Assembly (NCBI GenBank): GCA_963719645.1
Contig: CAVRCT010000006.1
Location: 62,001-126,000 of the forward strand
Length of the DNA: 64,000 nucleotides
Source of the DNA: CAVRCT01 sp963719645
GTDB lineage: Bacteria; Pseudomonadota; Gammaproteobacteria; DSM-16500
Direction of reading: 5' to 3'
The notes beneath the pieces are model-generated. The model saw only the letters and a list, made by a program, of their open reading frames with translations, made no database searches and was not told the origin of the DNA. A program made the translations under genes and the position numbers. Shown here piece by piece: positions 53,395-63,063 of this stretch; position 1 is the first letter of the stretch, and the number at the start of each line of letters is the position of its first letter.

Positions 53395-54531
53395 TTAAAT
53401 CAGAATTTTTTGATAAATTTTAACGGTTTCATCCGCGCATTTTTTCCAACTAAATTGTTTTGCTCGCTCATAGCCTTTTTGCACATACTCACGGCAAAGC
53501 GTTTCATCGGTGAGGAGTGTTTGCATGGCGGTGGTCATCTCGTCACAGCTATAGGGATCTACCAAACACGCTGCATCCGCTGCAACTTCCGGCATGGCCG
53601 TAATGTTAGACGTTATTACAGGAACACGTGACGCAAAGGCTTGCAAAATGGTTAGACCAAACCCTTCATGTAACGAAGGATGCAAATATAATCGGGTTGC
53701 TTGAAACAGGCCGCGAACGTCTTCATCAGGAAGATAGTGTAGCCAATATCCCGCTTTTTGTTCGAGCAAGGTGTGAATGGCAGCGAGACTTTCTTCGGTG
53801 TTCCAGCCTGCTTTACCGACAATGACGAGAGGATACTGTTGTTTGATATCAGCCGGTAGTTTTAAATACGCTTGGACGATGTTAGGAATATTTTTTTTCG
53901 GTTGTAATGTTCCGACGACTAGCAAAAAATTTTCTGGGATGCCTAATTTGGTGATGACACTTTTTTGTTGCACATCGGGGACTGACTCAAACCACCAATC
54001 GGTAATGCCATTGTGGACGACGCTGATTTTTTCTTCTTTAATTCCCCAGAATTCAACGGTTTCTTTCAGCATGCTTTGTGAAATGGTAATGACGTGATCC
54101 GCCCAACGCAGACTTTTTACTCGGATTGAATTTTTCAAATGGCGAAAGCGCGAAGCGTACCATTGTGGATGCGTTAAGATTAATCCATCGTGCAAGGTGG
54201 CGATGACCGGTGTCTTTTTTAATTTTGGCACTAAGTGGTCGGTGGCGTGGAAAATATCAATTTGTTTTTCAAGATGTGAGTAGCAGGGGAATGCTCGGGG
54301 TGTTGCGAGGGAAATGGCTGTGTGTGCCATGTAGGGTAACGTTAACATTTGCCCATGGGCGATACCTGATTGTGCTCGGCACTTTTTCATTGGTGGAAAT
54401 GAAAATGGCAATACTGTTTGCTGTGCGTGATTTAATTCGTGTAATAAATGCTTGGTGTAAAAGCCGACACCATCGATTTGTCCTTTAGAGACGATGGGTT
54501 CGATCATGGTGCAGCCTAAGCCTATGCGCAT
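53395..54531 (-). CDS. GT4-family glycosyltransferase
   Basis: 378 aa, GT-B fold. The C-terminal donor-binding half is typical: 'LLVVGTLQPKKNI', 'YLPDEDVRGLFQATRLYLHP' and 'EGFGLTILQAFASRVPVI'. The second Glu of the usual E-x7-E motif is replaced by Gln. The N-terminal half begins 'GLGCTMIEP' and has a glycine-containing acceptor loop 'GVGFYTKHLL'. Cytoplasmic, probably a mannosyl- or similar transferase for surface polysaccharide. Confidence 0.9.
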   Translation of the reverse strand: MRIGLGCTMIEPIVSKGQIDGVGFYTKHLLHELNHAQQTVLPFSFPPMKKCRAQSGIAHGQMLTLPYMAHTAISLATPRAFPCYSHLEKQIDIFHATDHLVPKLKKTPVIATLHDGLILTHPQWYASRFRHLKNSIRVKSLRWADHVITISQSMLKETVEFWGIKEEKISVVHNGITDWWFESVPDVQQKSVITKLGIPENFLLVVGTLQPKKNIPNIVQAYLKLPADIKQQYPLVIVGKAGWNTEESLAAIHTLLEQKAGYWLHYLPDEDVRGLFQATRLYLHPSLHEGFGLTILQAFASRVPVITSNITAMPEVAADAACLVDPYSCDEMTTAMQTLLTDETLCREYVQKGYERAKQFSWKKCADETVKIYQKILI

Positions 54532-54569
54532 AAAAATCCTGTTGATAGTGAGTTGTAGAGCTGAATGAT

Positions 54570-54800
54570 ACTTGCTTAAGAAAGAGCTGTCATCCTGAGC
54601 GCTTAAGAAAGAGCTGTCATCCTGAGCGCTTAAGAAAGGACTGTCATCCTGAGCGCTTTTCGCTCCGAAGGATCTCCCTATATAGTAGAGAGATGCTTAA
54701 GAAAGATCTTTAGCTAAACATCAGAAATTTGCGGGAGATCCTTCGGAGCGAAAAGCACTCAGGATGACAGCCCTTTCTTAAGCACTCACAATGACAGATC
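54570..54800. repeat. Element B with tandem 27-bp end repeats
   Basis: GCTTAAGAAAGAGCTGTCAT recurs at 54574 and 54601, with a variant at 54628 (27-bp period). A full palindrome follows to about 54800. It fills the gap between the two GT4 genes. Confidence 0.85.
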
Positions 54801-54805
54801 TTTCT

Positions 54806-55924
54806 TTAGCGAGTACTATTCGGTTGTAACACAGCCCGTTTAAACTCTTCTCTAAACCGCTCCACCGAAAACCGCTGAGTATTCTCAACAAAATTCGTCA
54901 GCAAAAACGCCCGCTCATTTTTTTCTAATGTATTAACTGCTTCAACAACCGCAGCAGTCGTTTGTTCCGCAAAAAATACTCCCGTCGGTTTCGCATGATC
55001 CAAACCGCGTACTGTTTCTAATGCGCCGCCTTTGCCAAATGCAATCACAGGTGTGCCACACGCTTGTGCTTCAAGAGGAATAATACCGAAGTCTTCCTCA
55101 GCCGCAAATAGAAATCCTCGTGCGCGTTGCATGTAATCCACTAAAACGCTTGCGGGTTGAAACCCAAGTAACGTCACATTTTTGCCTGCTTTCGCGGCAA
55201 TTTTTTTCATCTCAGGGCCATCACCAATGACAATTAATTGTTTATCCGGCAGGTGACGAAACGCCTCTACAATTAAATCTATTTTTTTGTAAGGGACTAA
55301 CCGAGATGCCGTCAGATAAAAATCATCTTTGCGTGTGCCCGGTTGGAATTGCTGCAAATCCACCGGCGGATAAATCACTTCCGCTTCACGTCGATACGCT
55401 TTCCAAATGCGTTTCGCAATATAATTTGAATTTGCGACAAAATGATCGACTTGATGCGCTGTACGTTGATCCCATAACCGAATTTTATGTAAGAAATATT
55501 TTGCTAACCAGCCTTTCACGCCACGATTCAAACCAGTTTCTTGTAAATATTGATGCTGCATATCCCAGGCATAACGAATCGGTGTATGCACATAGCTGAT
55601 GTGTATTTGATGGGGCCCGGTAATAATTCCTTTCGCAACAGCATGCGAACTTGAAATCACTAAATCATAGCCAGTCACATCCAATTGCTCGATTGCAAGC
55701 GGCATCAAAGGCAAATACTGACGGTAATGTTTTTTTGCCAAAGGCAAATGCTGAATAAACGTCGTCGCCACTTTTTTGTTTTGCAAAAAAGCGCGCTCAC
55801 TCTCAGGCAGGAAATCAACGACCGCAAATAAATCCGCGCTCGGATAGCAATGAATGATTTCCGCTAAAACACGTTCAGCACCCGCATAAACAGTTAACCA
55901 ATCACAAACGATCGCAATTTTCAT
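54806..55924 (-). CDS. GT4-family glycosyltransferase, WbaZ-like
   Basis: 372 aa. The N terminus 'IVCDWLTVYAGAERVLAEI' and 'YVHTPIRYAWDMQHQYL' are characteristic of WbaZ-type mannosyltransferases. The donor site includes 'YLTASRLVPYKKIDLIVEAF' and 'AEEDFGIIPLEAQACGTP'. Its ATG overlaps the manC stop as ATGA, so the two are coexpressed, which fits GDP-mannose as donor. Confidence 0.9.
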   Translation of the reverse strand: MKIAIVCDWLTVYAGAERVLAEIIHCYPSADLFAVVDFLPESERAFLQNKKVATTFIQHLPLAKKHYRQYLPLMPLAIEQLDVTGYDLVISSSHAVAKGIITGPHQIHISYVHTPIRYAWDMQHQYLQETGLNRGVKGWLAKYFLHKIRLWDQRTAHQVDHFVANSNYIAKRIWKAYRREAEVIYPPVDLQQFQPGTRKDDFYLTASRLVPYKKIDLIVEAFRHLPDKQLIVIGDGPEMKKIAAKAGKNVTLLGFQPASVLVDYMQRARGFLFAAEEDFGIIPLEAQACGTPVIAFGKGGALETVRGLDHAKPTGVFFAEQTTAAVVEAVNTLEKNERAFLLTNFVENTQRFSVERFREEFKRAVLQPNSTR

Positions 55925-57390
55925 GAGAGATGCTCGGTCATGGGAGGTGTGTCCGTTGATTGATGACGTCCATACTTATCTTCAAAACGAATAATGTCAT
56001 CTTCGCCAAGGTAATCACCTGTTTGCACTTCAATCAGAACAAGATCCAAAAGACCCGGATTCTCTAATCGGTGTTTATTGCCCTTCGGGATAAACGTAGA
56101 TTCATTTGTGTTGAGAATTAATTCTTGCTCACCATTAATCACTTTCGCTTGACCACTGACCACAACCCAATGTTCACTGCGATGGTGATGCATTTGTAAG
56201 GAAAGTGATGCGCCGGGTTTCACAACGATGCGTTTAATTTTATAATTCGAGCTTTCTTCTAACACGGTGAAAGTACCCCAAGGACGCATCGCGGTGCGAT
56301 GTGTTTTATAACTCTCATGCGCTTTCTTTTTTAATTCCTGCACAATCTGCTTCACATCTTGGGTGTGATGGCGACTGGCAACGAGCAACGCATCCGGTGT
56401 GTCGACAATGACTAAATTTTCCGTACCCACCGTCGCAATCATGCGATCACTGCCATAAATAAAAGTATTTTCGGAATCCACCATTAAACCATTGCCCATA
56501 TTAATATTGCCATGTGAGTCTGCAGCAAATAATTCGATGATTCGATCCCATGAGCCAATATCATTCCATTGAAAGCGACTGGGCACGACCATGATGTCGG
56601 TTGATTTTTCTAACAGTGCATAATCGATGGAAATATCAGGTAATTCTGCGAAAGTGGTGGCGTCTAATTCTGTAATGAGAGCAGTGTTAAATTGATTGGT
56701 TTGCGTCACCGACCAGCATTGCATAGCTTGTTGCCATAATTCGGGTGTGTGCAATTGATATTGATCAAGAATCACGCCAGCTTTAAAACAAAAAATGCCA
56801 GCGTTCCAAAAATAATTTCCGGCGGCCACATATTTTTTTGCATTTTCGTGATCCGGTTTTTCAACAAAGCGTTTGACTGGGAAATTTCCCTGCGCATCGG
56901 GTTTGATCGCGCATTCAATATAACCGAATGCTGTTTCAGCTTCCGTTGGAATAATGCCGAAGGTGACTAAGTGATTTTCAAGCGCTAATTTTTTTGCTTG
57001 CTCAACTGTTTCGGCAAAGAGAGTCGGTGTCTCAATTAAATGATCTGCTGGCATGATCAATAAGACGGCATCACGGCCATGCGTTTCAGCAACTTTTAAA
57101 GCGGCTAATAATATAGCGGGTGCGGTATTTCGGCCAAAAGGTTCCAGTAAAAACGTGGATAAAAAGGATTGGTTTAAGTTTTGGTATTCTTCTTTTGTTT
57201 TGTAAGCATATTCACGATTGGTAATCGTTAAAATTTCTTGCACATTGTTGAGTGCAGAGGCGCGCAGATAGGTTTTTTGTAGCAAGCTTTGGCCATCGGA
57301 TAATTTAATAAACGGCTTAGGATGTGATTCACGCGAAACGGGCCAAAGTCTTGTTCCTGCACCACCGGAGAGAATGACGGGTATCATCAT
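55921..57390 (-). CDS. manC: Mannose-1-phosphate guanylyltransferase / mannose-6-phosphate isomerase
   Basis: 489 aa, bifunctional type II enzyme (ManC/AlgA/CpsB). The N-terminal nucleotidyltransferase has 'PVILSGGAGTRLWPVSRE' and 'RFVEKPD'. The C-terminal cupin isomerase has 'PWGTFTVLEE' and the metal-binding 'LSLQMHHHRSEHWVVVSG'. It supplies GDP-mannose for the neighbouring GT4 enzymes. Two adjacent ATGs (57390, 57387) are possible starts. Confidence 0.95.
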   Translation of the reverse strand: MMIPVILSGGAGTRLWPVSRESHPKPFIKLSDGQSLLQKTYLRASALNNVQEILTITNREYAYKTKEEYQNLNQSFLSTFLLEPFGRNTAPAILLAALKVAETHGRDAVLLIMPADHLIETPTLFAETVEQAKKLALENHLVTFGIIPTEAETAFGYIECAIKPDAQGNFPVKRFVEKPDHENAKKYVAAGNYFWNAGIFCFKAGVILDQYQLHTPELWQQAMQCWSVTQTNQFNTALITELDATTFAELPDISIDYALLEKSTDIMVVPSRFQWNDIGSWDRIIELFAADSHGNINMGNGLMVDSENTFIYGSDRMIATVGTENLVIVDTPDALLVASRHHTQDVKQIVQELKKKAHESYKTHRTAMRPWGTFTVLEESSNYKIKRIVVKPGASLSLQMHHHRSEHWVVVSGQAKVINGEQELILNTNESTFIPKGNKHRLENPGLLDLVLIEVQTGDYLGEDDIIRFEDKYGRHQSTDTPPMTEHLS

Positions 57391-57458
57391 AATAGTTCCT
57401 AAGAGTTAAATTTGTGGGTAAAATAAACGGGGTCAAGAATAACATAAAACGGATCAAT

Positions 57459-58874
57459 ATGCTGCCTCGAGGTTTACTCAAAGAACACTCCCAATCGTTA
57501 ACCTTTATGATTCGAATGGTCGATGTATTAGCCATTGTGGTGGCGGGGTTTTTTGCTTTTTATAATCGGTTTGGCAATGTCTCTTTCCCATTGCGCTATA
57601 GTTTAGCGCTAGCCATTGGTGCGGGTTCAGCCTTTGTTTTGCTGGCTTTTTTTGGGATTTATGAATCGATTCGTGCGCAAGGGTTTTGGCAACATTTGCG
57701 GCGGCTTATCCAAGCGGTGCTCACTTTATTTATTTTTCTAGCGGGACTCGCGTTTTTGACCAAGACGGGTGAAACGTTTTCACGCGGCTGGTTTTTGTTG
57801 TGGGGTGGTTTTGCGCTTGTCCTACTGGTTCTCTTTCGTACCAGTCTCATGATGCTTCTGCGTTTTATGCGTCAAAAAGGCTGGAATGAACGGCGAGTGG
57901 TGATTATCGGAGCAGGTTCTCTCGGTGTGCAATTGGCGGAAGCGATGCAACATGCCGTGTGGACGGGGTATAAAATTCCGGTGATATTTGATGATACCTT
58001 GCAAGATAAACAGACGACGATTCATGGCATTCCTGTTCAGCAAACCCCCGACAATTTAGCGGAATATTTGCAGCAATCGCCGCACACGATTGATGAAATT
58101 TGGTTGGCATTGCCATTGCGCGCAGAAGAACGCGTGAAAGAAATTCTCTATCAATTGCGGCATCATACGTTAGCGATTCGGTTAGTCTTGGATGTTTTTG
58201 GGTTTGGTTTATTTAAGCATTCGGTGACGGACATGGATGGTTTTCCCATGTTGAATTTGAATGCGTCACCGATGGTCGGTATGAATCGTATGATTAAAGC
58301 GATTGAAGATCGCGTCTTGGCGTCGCTGATTTTAATATTGATTAGTCCTGTGCTGTTGTTGATTGCACTGTCCGTCAAGCTATCCTCTCCGGGCCCGATT
58401 TTTTTTCGTCAAGTAAGACACGGCTGGGACGGTCGGTTGATTGAAATTTATAAATTTCGCACGATGCAGCTGCATGAAGAACACGTGGGGAAGATTACGC
58501 AAGCGACGGCGAATGATGCGCGTGTGACGCGATTAGGCCGTTTTTTACGTAAAACCAGTTTGGATGAATTGCCACAGTTTATCAATGTCATGCAAGGTCG
58601 GATGTCGATTGTGGGGCCAAGACCACACGCAATTGCGCACAATGAATTTTATAAAGAGTCTATTGATGCTTATATGCAACGGCATAAAGTGAAACCTGGG
58701 ATTACCGGTTGGGCGCAAGTGAATGGTTGGCGCGGTGAAACAGAAACACTCGATAAAATGCAAAAACGCGTGGATTATGATTTATATTACATTGAAAACT
58801 GGTCACTTTGGTTTGATTTAAAAATCATTTTTTTGACGTTTTTTCATGGATTTATGAATAAAAATGCTTATTAA
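57459..58874 (+). CDS. Undecaprenyl-phosphate hexose-1-phosphate transferase (WcaJ type)
   Basis: About 471 aa from the ATG at 57459 (a GTG at 57414 is in frame). Four N-terminal helices, a Rossmann-like middle domain ('VVIIGAGSLGVQLAEAM'), one helix and the catalytic bacterial-transferase domain: 'GPIFFRQVRHGWDGR', 'KFRTM', 'DELPQFINVMQGRMSIVGP' and 'KPGITGWAQVNGWRGET'. It starts the lipid-linked repeat unit, probably with glucose-1-phosphate from UDP-glucose. It diverges from manC with under 70 bp between. Confidence 0.93.
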   Translation: MLPRGLLKEHSQSLTFMIRMVDVLAIVVAGFFAFYNRFGNVSFPLRYSLALAIGAGSAFVLLAFFGIYESIRAQGFWQHLRRLIQAVLTLFIFLAGLAFLTKTGETFSRGWFLLWGGFALVLLVLFRTSLMMLLRFMRQKGWNERRVVIIGAGSLGVQLAEAMQHAVWTGYKIPVIFDDTLQDKQTTIHGIPVQQTPDNLAEYLQQSPHTIDEIWLALPLRAEERVKEILYQLRHHTLAIRLVLDVFGFGLFKHSVTDMDGFPMLNLNASPMVGMNRMIKAIEDRVLASLILILISPVLLLIALSVKLSSPGPIFFRQVRHGWDGRLIEIYKFRTMQLHEEHVGKITQATANDARVTRLGRFLRKTSLDELPQFINVMQGRMSIVGPRPHAIAHNEFYKESIDAYMQRHKVKPGITGWAQVNGWRGETETLDKMQKRVDYDLYYIENWSLWFDLKIIFLTFFHGFMNKNAY

Positions 58875-59084
58875 GTATTTGTTAATAGTGTCAGGGTGAA
58901 AAAAGAAAAGCAGAGCAAATGCAGAGGGAGAGCTCTAATCTAGATTATTCGAGTTATTCAGCACATCCCGCAAAGAGAGCTCGGTTTGGATAATTTCTTA
59001 GTGGATGTTAAACATTTCGAACTAAAGATACACTATTCCATAAAAACTCAGTAAAATATCGTTTTCCTAAAACAGCCATACAAC

Positions 59085-60200
59085 ATGAACACTGATTTTA
59101 ATCAAACCGAACTCTCTCAATATGCACGGCATTTTACACTCCCCGAAATAGGTGCCGAAGGACAATTGCGTTTGAAAAACGCACGGGTTTTAGTAGTCGG
59201 TGCAGGCGGATTAGGTTCCTCTTGCTTGTTGTATCTTGCAGCTGCCGGTGTCGGTACGATTGGCATTGTGGATCATGATCAAATAGAGCTTTCTAATTTA
59301 CAACGGCAAATTCTATATTCCCATACCGATGTCGGCATTAAAAAAGCGCTTGCCGCCAAGCAACGCTTAGCCACATTAAACCCATCGATTCAAATCAATG
59401 TACATGATCACGCATTAACGCATGAGAATGCATTGCAACTCATCCAACACTACGATGTCGTAGTGGATGGCAGCGATAATTTTGCGACGCGATATATCGT
59501 CAATGATGCTTGTTTTCATTTACAGAAACCGAATGTGCACGCCAGTGTGTTGCGGTTTGAAGGGCAGTGTACGGTATTCACGGCGGGAGAAGAGATAGCC
59601 TGTTATCGGTGCTTATTCGATGAACCACCTGCGCCCCATCTCATTCCATCTTGTCGTGAAGCCGGTGTGTTAGGTGTATTGCCTGGTATTCTCGGTACGA
59701 TCCAGGCGACAGAAGTAATGAAGCTTATCATTGGCATTGGCTCATTACTGACGAATCGCGTGTTGATGTTGAATGCATTGGATATGCGTTTTCGCGAAAT
59801 GGCGATTCAGAAAAATCCGGATTGCAGATTGTGTCAACACCAACAACCTTATGCGACATTGCCGCATCATCACTCCGTTGTTTGCGAACCCGTTGTTGAT
59901 CAGATGACTGTCCAAGAATTAAAAAAGAATTGGTCGAATTATTTTTTATTGGATGTGCGTGAACCGTTCGAATATCAAATTTGTCATTTAGGGGGTCAGC
60001 TTATTCCCTTGCAGACGCTATCCAGTCGGCTTTCAGAATTGGATAAAAACCAGCATATCGTCGTGCATTGTCGAAGTGGAATGCGCAGCCAGCAAGCGGT
60101 TGAATTATTGCGCCAGCATGGGTTTCCTCGCGTGAGTAATTTAGCGGGCGGCATTTTGGCGTGGATCAATGAAATTGATTCGACGATGGTGCGGTATTAG
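59085..60200 (+). CDS. moeB: MoeB/ThiF-type adenylyltransferase fused to rhodanese
   Basis: 371 aa. Residues 1-250 are the E1-like fold: 'VVGAGGLGSSCLLYLAAAG', 'DHDQIELSNLQRQ', 'DGSDNFATRY' and zinc Cys pairs 'CYRC' and 'CRLC'. Residues 270-370 are a rhodanese domain with the sulfur-carrying Cys in 'VHCRSGMRSQQ'. It adenylates the C terminus of a sulfur carrier (MoaD or ThiS) and can transfer sulfur to it, as MoeZ/MOCS3 do. E. coli MoeB lacks the rhodanese part. It stands alone; the preceding 210 bp show nothing. Confidence 0.92.
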   Translation: MNTDFNQTELSQYARHFTLPEIGAEGQLRLKNARVLVVGAGGLGSSCLLYLAAAGVGTIGIVDHDQIELSNLQRQILYSHTDVGIKKALAAKQRLATLNPSIQINVHDHALTHENALQLIQHYDVVVDGSDNFATRYIVNDACFHLQKPNVHASVLRFEGQCTVFTAGEEIACYRCLFDEPPAPHLIPSCREAGVLGVLPGILGTIQATEVMKLIIGIGSLLTNRVLMLNALDMRFREMAIQKNPDCRLCQHQQPYATLPHHHSVVCEPVVDQMTVQELKKNWSNYFLLDVREPFEYQICHLGGQLIPLQTLSSRLSELDKNQHIVVHCRSGMRSQQAVELLRQHGFPRVSNLAGGILAWINEIDSTMVRY

Positions 60201-60206
60201 GTTTTT

Positions 60207-60684
60207 GGTGGATTACGACGCAAAGGGCGCGTCTAATCCACCCTACAATTTTATTAACGAGCTTGGGTTTTTGTGGTTTTTGGTGGATTACGACGCGAAG
60301 GGCGCGTCTAATCCACCCTACAACTTTATTAACGAGCTTGGGTTTTTGTGGTTTTTGGTGGATTACGACGCGAAGGGCGCGTCTAATCCACCCTACAACT
60401 TTATTAACGAGCTTGGGTTTTTGTGGTTTTTGGTGGATTACGACGCAAAGGGCGCGTCTAATCCACCCTACAACTTTATTAACGAGCTTGGGTTTTTGTG
60501 GTTTTTGGTGGATTACGACGCAAAGGGCGCGTCTAATCCACCCTACAATTTTATTAACGAGCTTGGGTTTTTGTGGTTTTTGGTGGATTACGACGCGAAG
60601 GGCGCGTCTAATCCACTCTACAATTTTATTAACGAGCTTGGGTTTTTGTAGGGTGGATTAGGCGCCTTTTGCCGTAATCCACCA
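60207..60684. repeat. Six-copy REP array, 75-bp period
   Basis: GGTGGATTACGACGC begins at 60207, 60282, 60357, 60432, 60507 and 60582, exactly 75 bp apart. Each unit is a hairpin closed by GCGTCTAATCCACC. An inverted end unit (GTAGGGTGGATTAGGCGCCT) is at 60649-60684. Copies differ at only a few positions. Confidence 0.92.
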
Positions 60685-60705
60685 GAGAGAAACTTTCGTT
60701 CTGCT

Positions 60706-61227
60706 TCATTCTGCTTCTTTCATTCCGGTAAAAACAATAGATTTTGTTGAGCCCCATTCTGGTTCATAGAGACCTTTTTCAACCCAATAATTAAACGAAC
60801 TATGCTCCCATTCTCCCGGTGATTTTACCAGTCCATGTTTGACGGGGTTGTAATGAATGTAATCTATATGTTTTTGCCAGTCGTGCTCATCACGAATTAT
60901 ATGTTCCCAAAAACGACGTTGCCAAACTTCTTTCTCTTTGCGCTGATTGCTGGAAGTTTTTATTTCCATCGAAAAAAATCGTTTGATTAAACGCCAGCGA
61001 GTTGAAAAATCGTGGTCATTTTCTGGTAATTTCCAGAGGCAATGTAGATGATCAGGTAATATCACAATAGCATTTAAAGAGAATGGATGATTTTTCTTCA
61101 CTTTATTAATTGCAACTTTGAAGTGTTTTACGTTTTCGGGGTTAGAAAAAAGAGGGCGTCTTTGATAAGTAACTAATGTAAAAAAATAATTACCACCTGC
61201 TTGATAGCATCTTTTGTACTGACTCAT
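60706..61227 (-). mobile_element. REP-associated tyrosine transposase (RAYT, IS200-like)
   Basis: 173 aa, Y1/HUH nuclease. The HUH motif is H60-L-H62 in 'LPDHLHCLW'; the catalytic Tyr is in 'HIDYIHYNPVKHGLV'. REP hairpins with a GTAG lead lie on both sides (60207-60684 and 61268-61545), and the protein presumably recognises them. Intact length and motifs suggest activity. RAYTs are single-copy, domesticated relatives of IS200/IS605 transposases. Confidence 0.93.
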
Positions 61228-61267
61228 GTTTTTTTATCCTTATTTTATTTCAACGAAGATGGATAGT

Positions 61268-61545
61268 TGGTGGATTACGACGCAAAGGGCGCGTCTAATC
61301 CACCCTACAAAAACCCAAGCTCGTTAATAAAAGTGTAGGGTGGATTAGACGCGCCCTTTGCGTCGTAATCCACCAGGGGGGGGATTTTTCAAGACAAAAA
61401 CCCAAGCTCGTTAATAAAAGTGTAGGGTGGATTAGACGCGCTCTTTGCGTCGTAATCCACCAGGGGGGGTTCAAGACAAAAACCCAAGCTCATTAATATA
61501 AAGTGTAGGGTGGATTAGACGCGCCCTTTGCGTCGTAATCCACCG
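61268..61545. repeat. REP copies on the promoter side of the RAYT gene
   Basis: Four hairpins of the GTAGGGTGGATTAGACGCGC type, three in the orientation opposite to the 60.2-kb array, separated by CAAGCTCGTTAATAAAAGTG and short G tracts. They end just before the GT4 gene. Confidence 0.88.
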
Positions 61546-61557
61546 GAGGGGAATTTT

Positions 61558-62694
61558 TCAAGGAGAGATCAATTTTTTCACCGTCTGCACCGCAGAATGC
61601 CAATTTAATCGAGTGGCGTATTCATTAAAAGATGACAACGCAAGCGCTTCGTACTGAGAATAATTTGCCATCAAATTCATAATATATTGGCAATACCGTT
61701 CAGGCTCTGCCTCTAACGCAAATGTCATGCCATTGATGTTATCTTTCACGACAGACGAAATGCCGCCAGCATACGATGTCAAACACGGCAAACCAAATGC
61801 ATTGGCTTCACAAAATACGATGCCAAATGCTTCCGCGCGCGAGGGAACAAATAAAAAATGCGATTCGCTTAATAAGCGATTAATTTTTTGTACGCCTTCT
61901 GGGGTGCGTTTAGAGATGAATCCGTGACAATGAATATAAGGAGGAATTGGCACATCCTTAGGCGGAGAGCAACCCACAAAATTCACTTCCACAGGCTGTC
62001 CCGCTTTATGCAAGGCTTTGGCAACTCTAAACACAATGTCGCCGCCTTTGCGGTGCCAATGCTTGCCCAAAAATAATAACTTAACCAACTTACGCGAACG
62101 CGTGGCTAACAAGGTTCGAATTGTTTGTTCGGTATGATGGCATTGAATGTTTGCGCCAAACGGCACGACTTTGACTTTTTCCTTGCTGACACCATAAATT
62201 TCTAATGCCGTCCGAGCTGCCCAGTCCGACGAAAAAATAGCTAAATCACAGCGCGATAAACATTCTTGGGTAATGCGGTTGCCTTGTGCAATAGAGCTTG
62301 CGGAATGATTCGAAAATCCAGGATAAAATCCAATTAAACTGGCATATAAGCCATCTGTCCAAAGCACCAGCGGTTGTTTGCAATCTAAATAAGCAATAGG
62401 ATTAATTTGCGGGGCAATAATAGCATCAACCGACAGTTTAGCTAACTGTTGGCCGACTTGTTCAGAATAATATTTTGCAGCGGTTACATTAAAACGAGGG
62501 CTTTCACGTTGACCGCAGGCGAATTCTTTCCAACATTGTTTGAGCTTAAAACCCATGGGCAATTTGCGTTCCAAGTTGCCAATGTATTCCACTTGATCGC
62601 CGAGAGAGGCCAAGGTGTGAGCCATGTAATAGGGCGTGCCAGACCAATTGTTAATATCTCTGGCATCAAACGTGGTCGCGAGAGCGAGCTTCAT
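61558..62694 (-). CDS. GT4-family glycosyltransferase
   Basis: 378 aa, GT-B fold. The N terminus 'LALATTFDARDINNWSGTP' holds the acceptor loop. The donor side shows 'LLFLGKHWHRKGGDI' and 'VPSRAEAFGIVFCEANAFG' (E-x7-E), 'LPCLTSYAGGISSVV'. The ATG at 62694 has AGGA nine bases ahead and starts at the fold; the longer frame to 62721 has no such site. Probably acts in surface polysaccharide synthesis with the nearby galU and WcaJ-type genes. Confidence 0.9.
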   Translation of the reverse strand: MKLALATTFDARDINNWSGTPYYMAHTLASLGDQVEYIGNLERKLPMGFKLKQCWKEFACGQRESPRFNVTAAKYYSEQVGQQLAKLSVDAIIAPQINPIAYLDCKQPLVLWTDGLYASLIGFYPGFSNHSASSIAQGNRITQECLSRCDLAIFSSDWAARTALEIYGVSKEKVKVVPFGANIQCHHTEQTIRTLLATRSRKLVKLLFLGKHWHRKGGDIVFRVAKALHKAGQPVEVNFVGCSPPKDVPIPPYIHCHGFISKRTPEGVQKINRLLSESHFLFVPSRAEAFGIVFCEANAFGLPCLTSYAGGISSVVKDNINGMTFALEAEPERYCQYIMNLMANYSQYEALALSSFNEYATRLNWHSAVQTVKKLISP

Positions 62695-62791
62695 GTGTGA
62701 GATCCTGTCGTAAACTTCCATATAATATAAACTACTCCCACTTTCTCTGTCATGCGCACAATGTCTGGTTAATTAGTATCACATTTCAACT

Positions 62792-62899
62792 CCGTCATTG
62801 CGAGGAGCGTTTTTTGCGACGAAGCAATCCAGTTTTTGGCTTATTCGAAACCTATAAACTGGATTGCTTCGTCGCAAAAAACGCTCCTCGCAATGACGG
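62792..62899. repeat. Element G palindrome (CCGTCATTGCGAGGAGCG type)
   Basis: 108 bp with about 44-bp arms, one being the complement of the other (CCGTCATTGCGAGGAGCG ... CGCTCCTCGCAATGACGG). A single copy in this window, in the gap before galU. Similar sequences recur in many gammaproteobacterial and rickettsial genomes. Confidence 0.85.
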
Positions 62900-63063
62900 A
62901 AACGTGCCACTGCTCTACATTTCTACCGTTTAGCTAGACTTTTAGTGTACCCCTCGTTTTAGGTGGGGCAAGAATGGCGCGGCGCGATGTTATAACAGGT
63001 TGCTGTACCCTAAACAAGGTATGTGTTAACATTCGCCCATTTTAATCAATGGATCACACTAGC

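Noticed and set aside
60169..60661. Two overlapping frames of 160 and 132 codons with a perfect 25-residue repeat
   Set aside because: They are translations of the REP array; the 75-bp period keeps frames open. No ribosome site of their own, and one overlaps the moeB end.
62697..62933. 78-codon frame before galU
   Set aside because: Runs through the element G palindrome; no coding signature.
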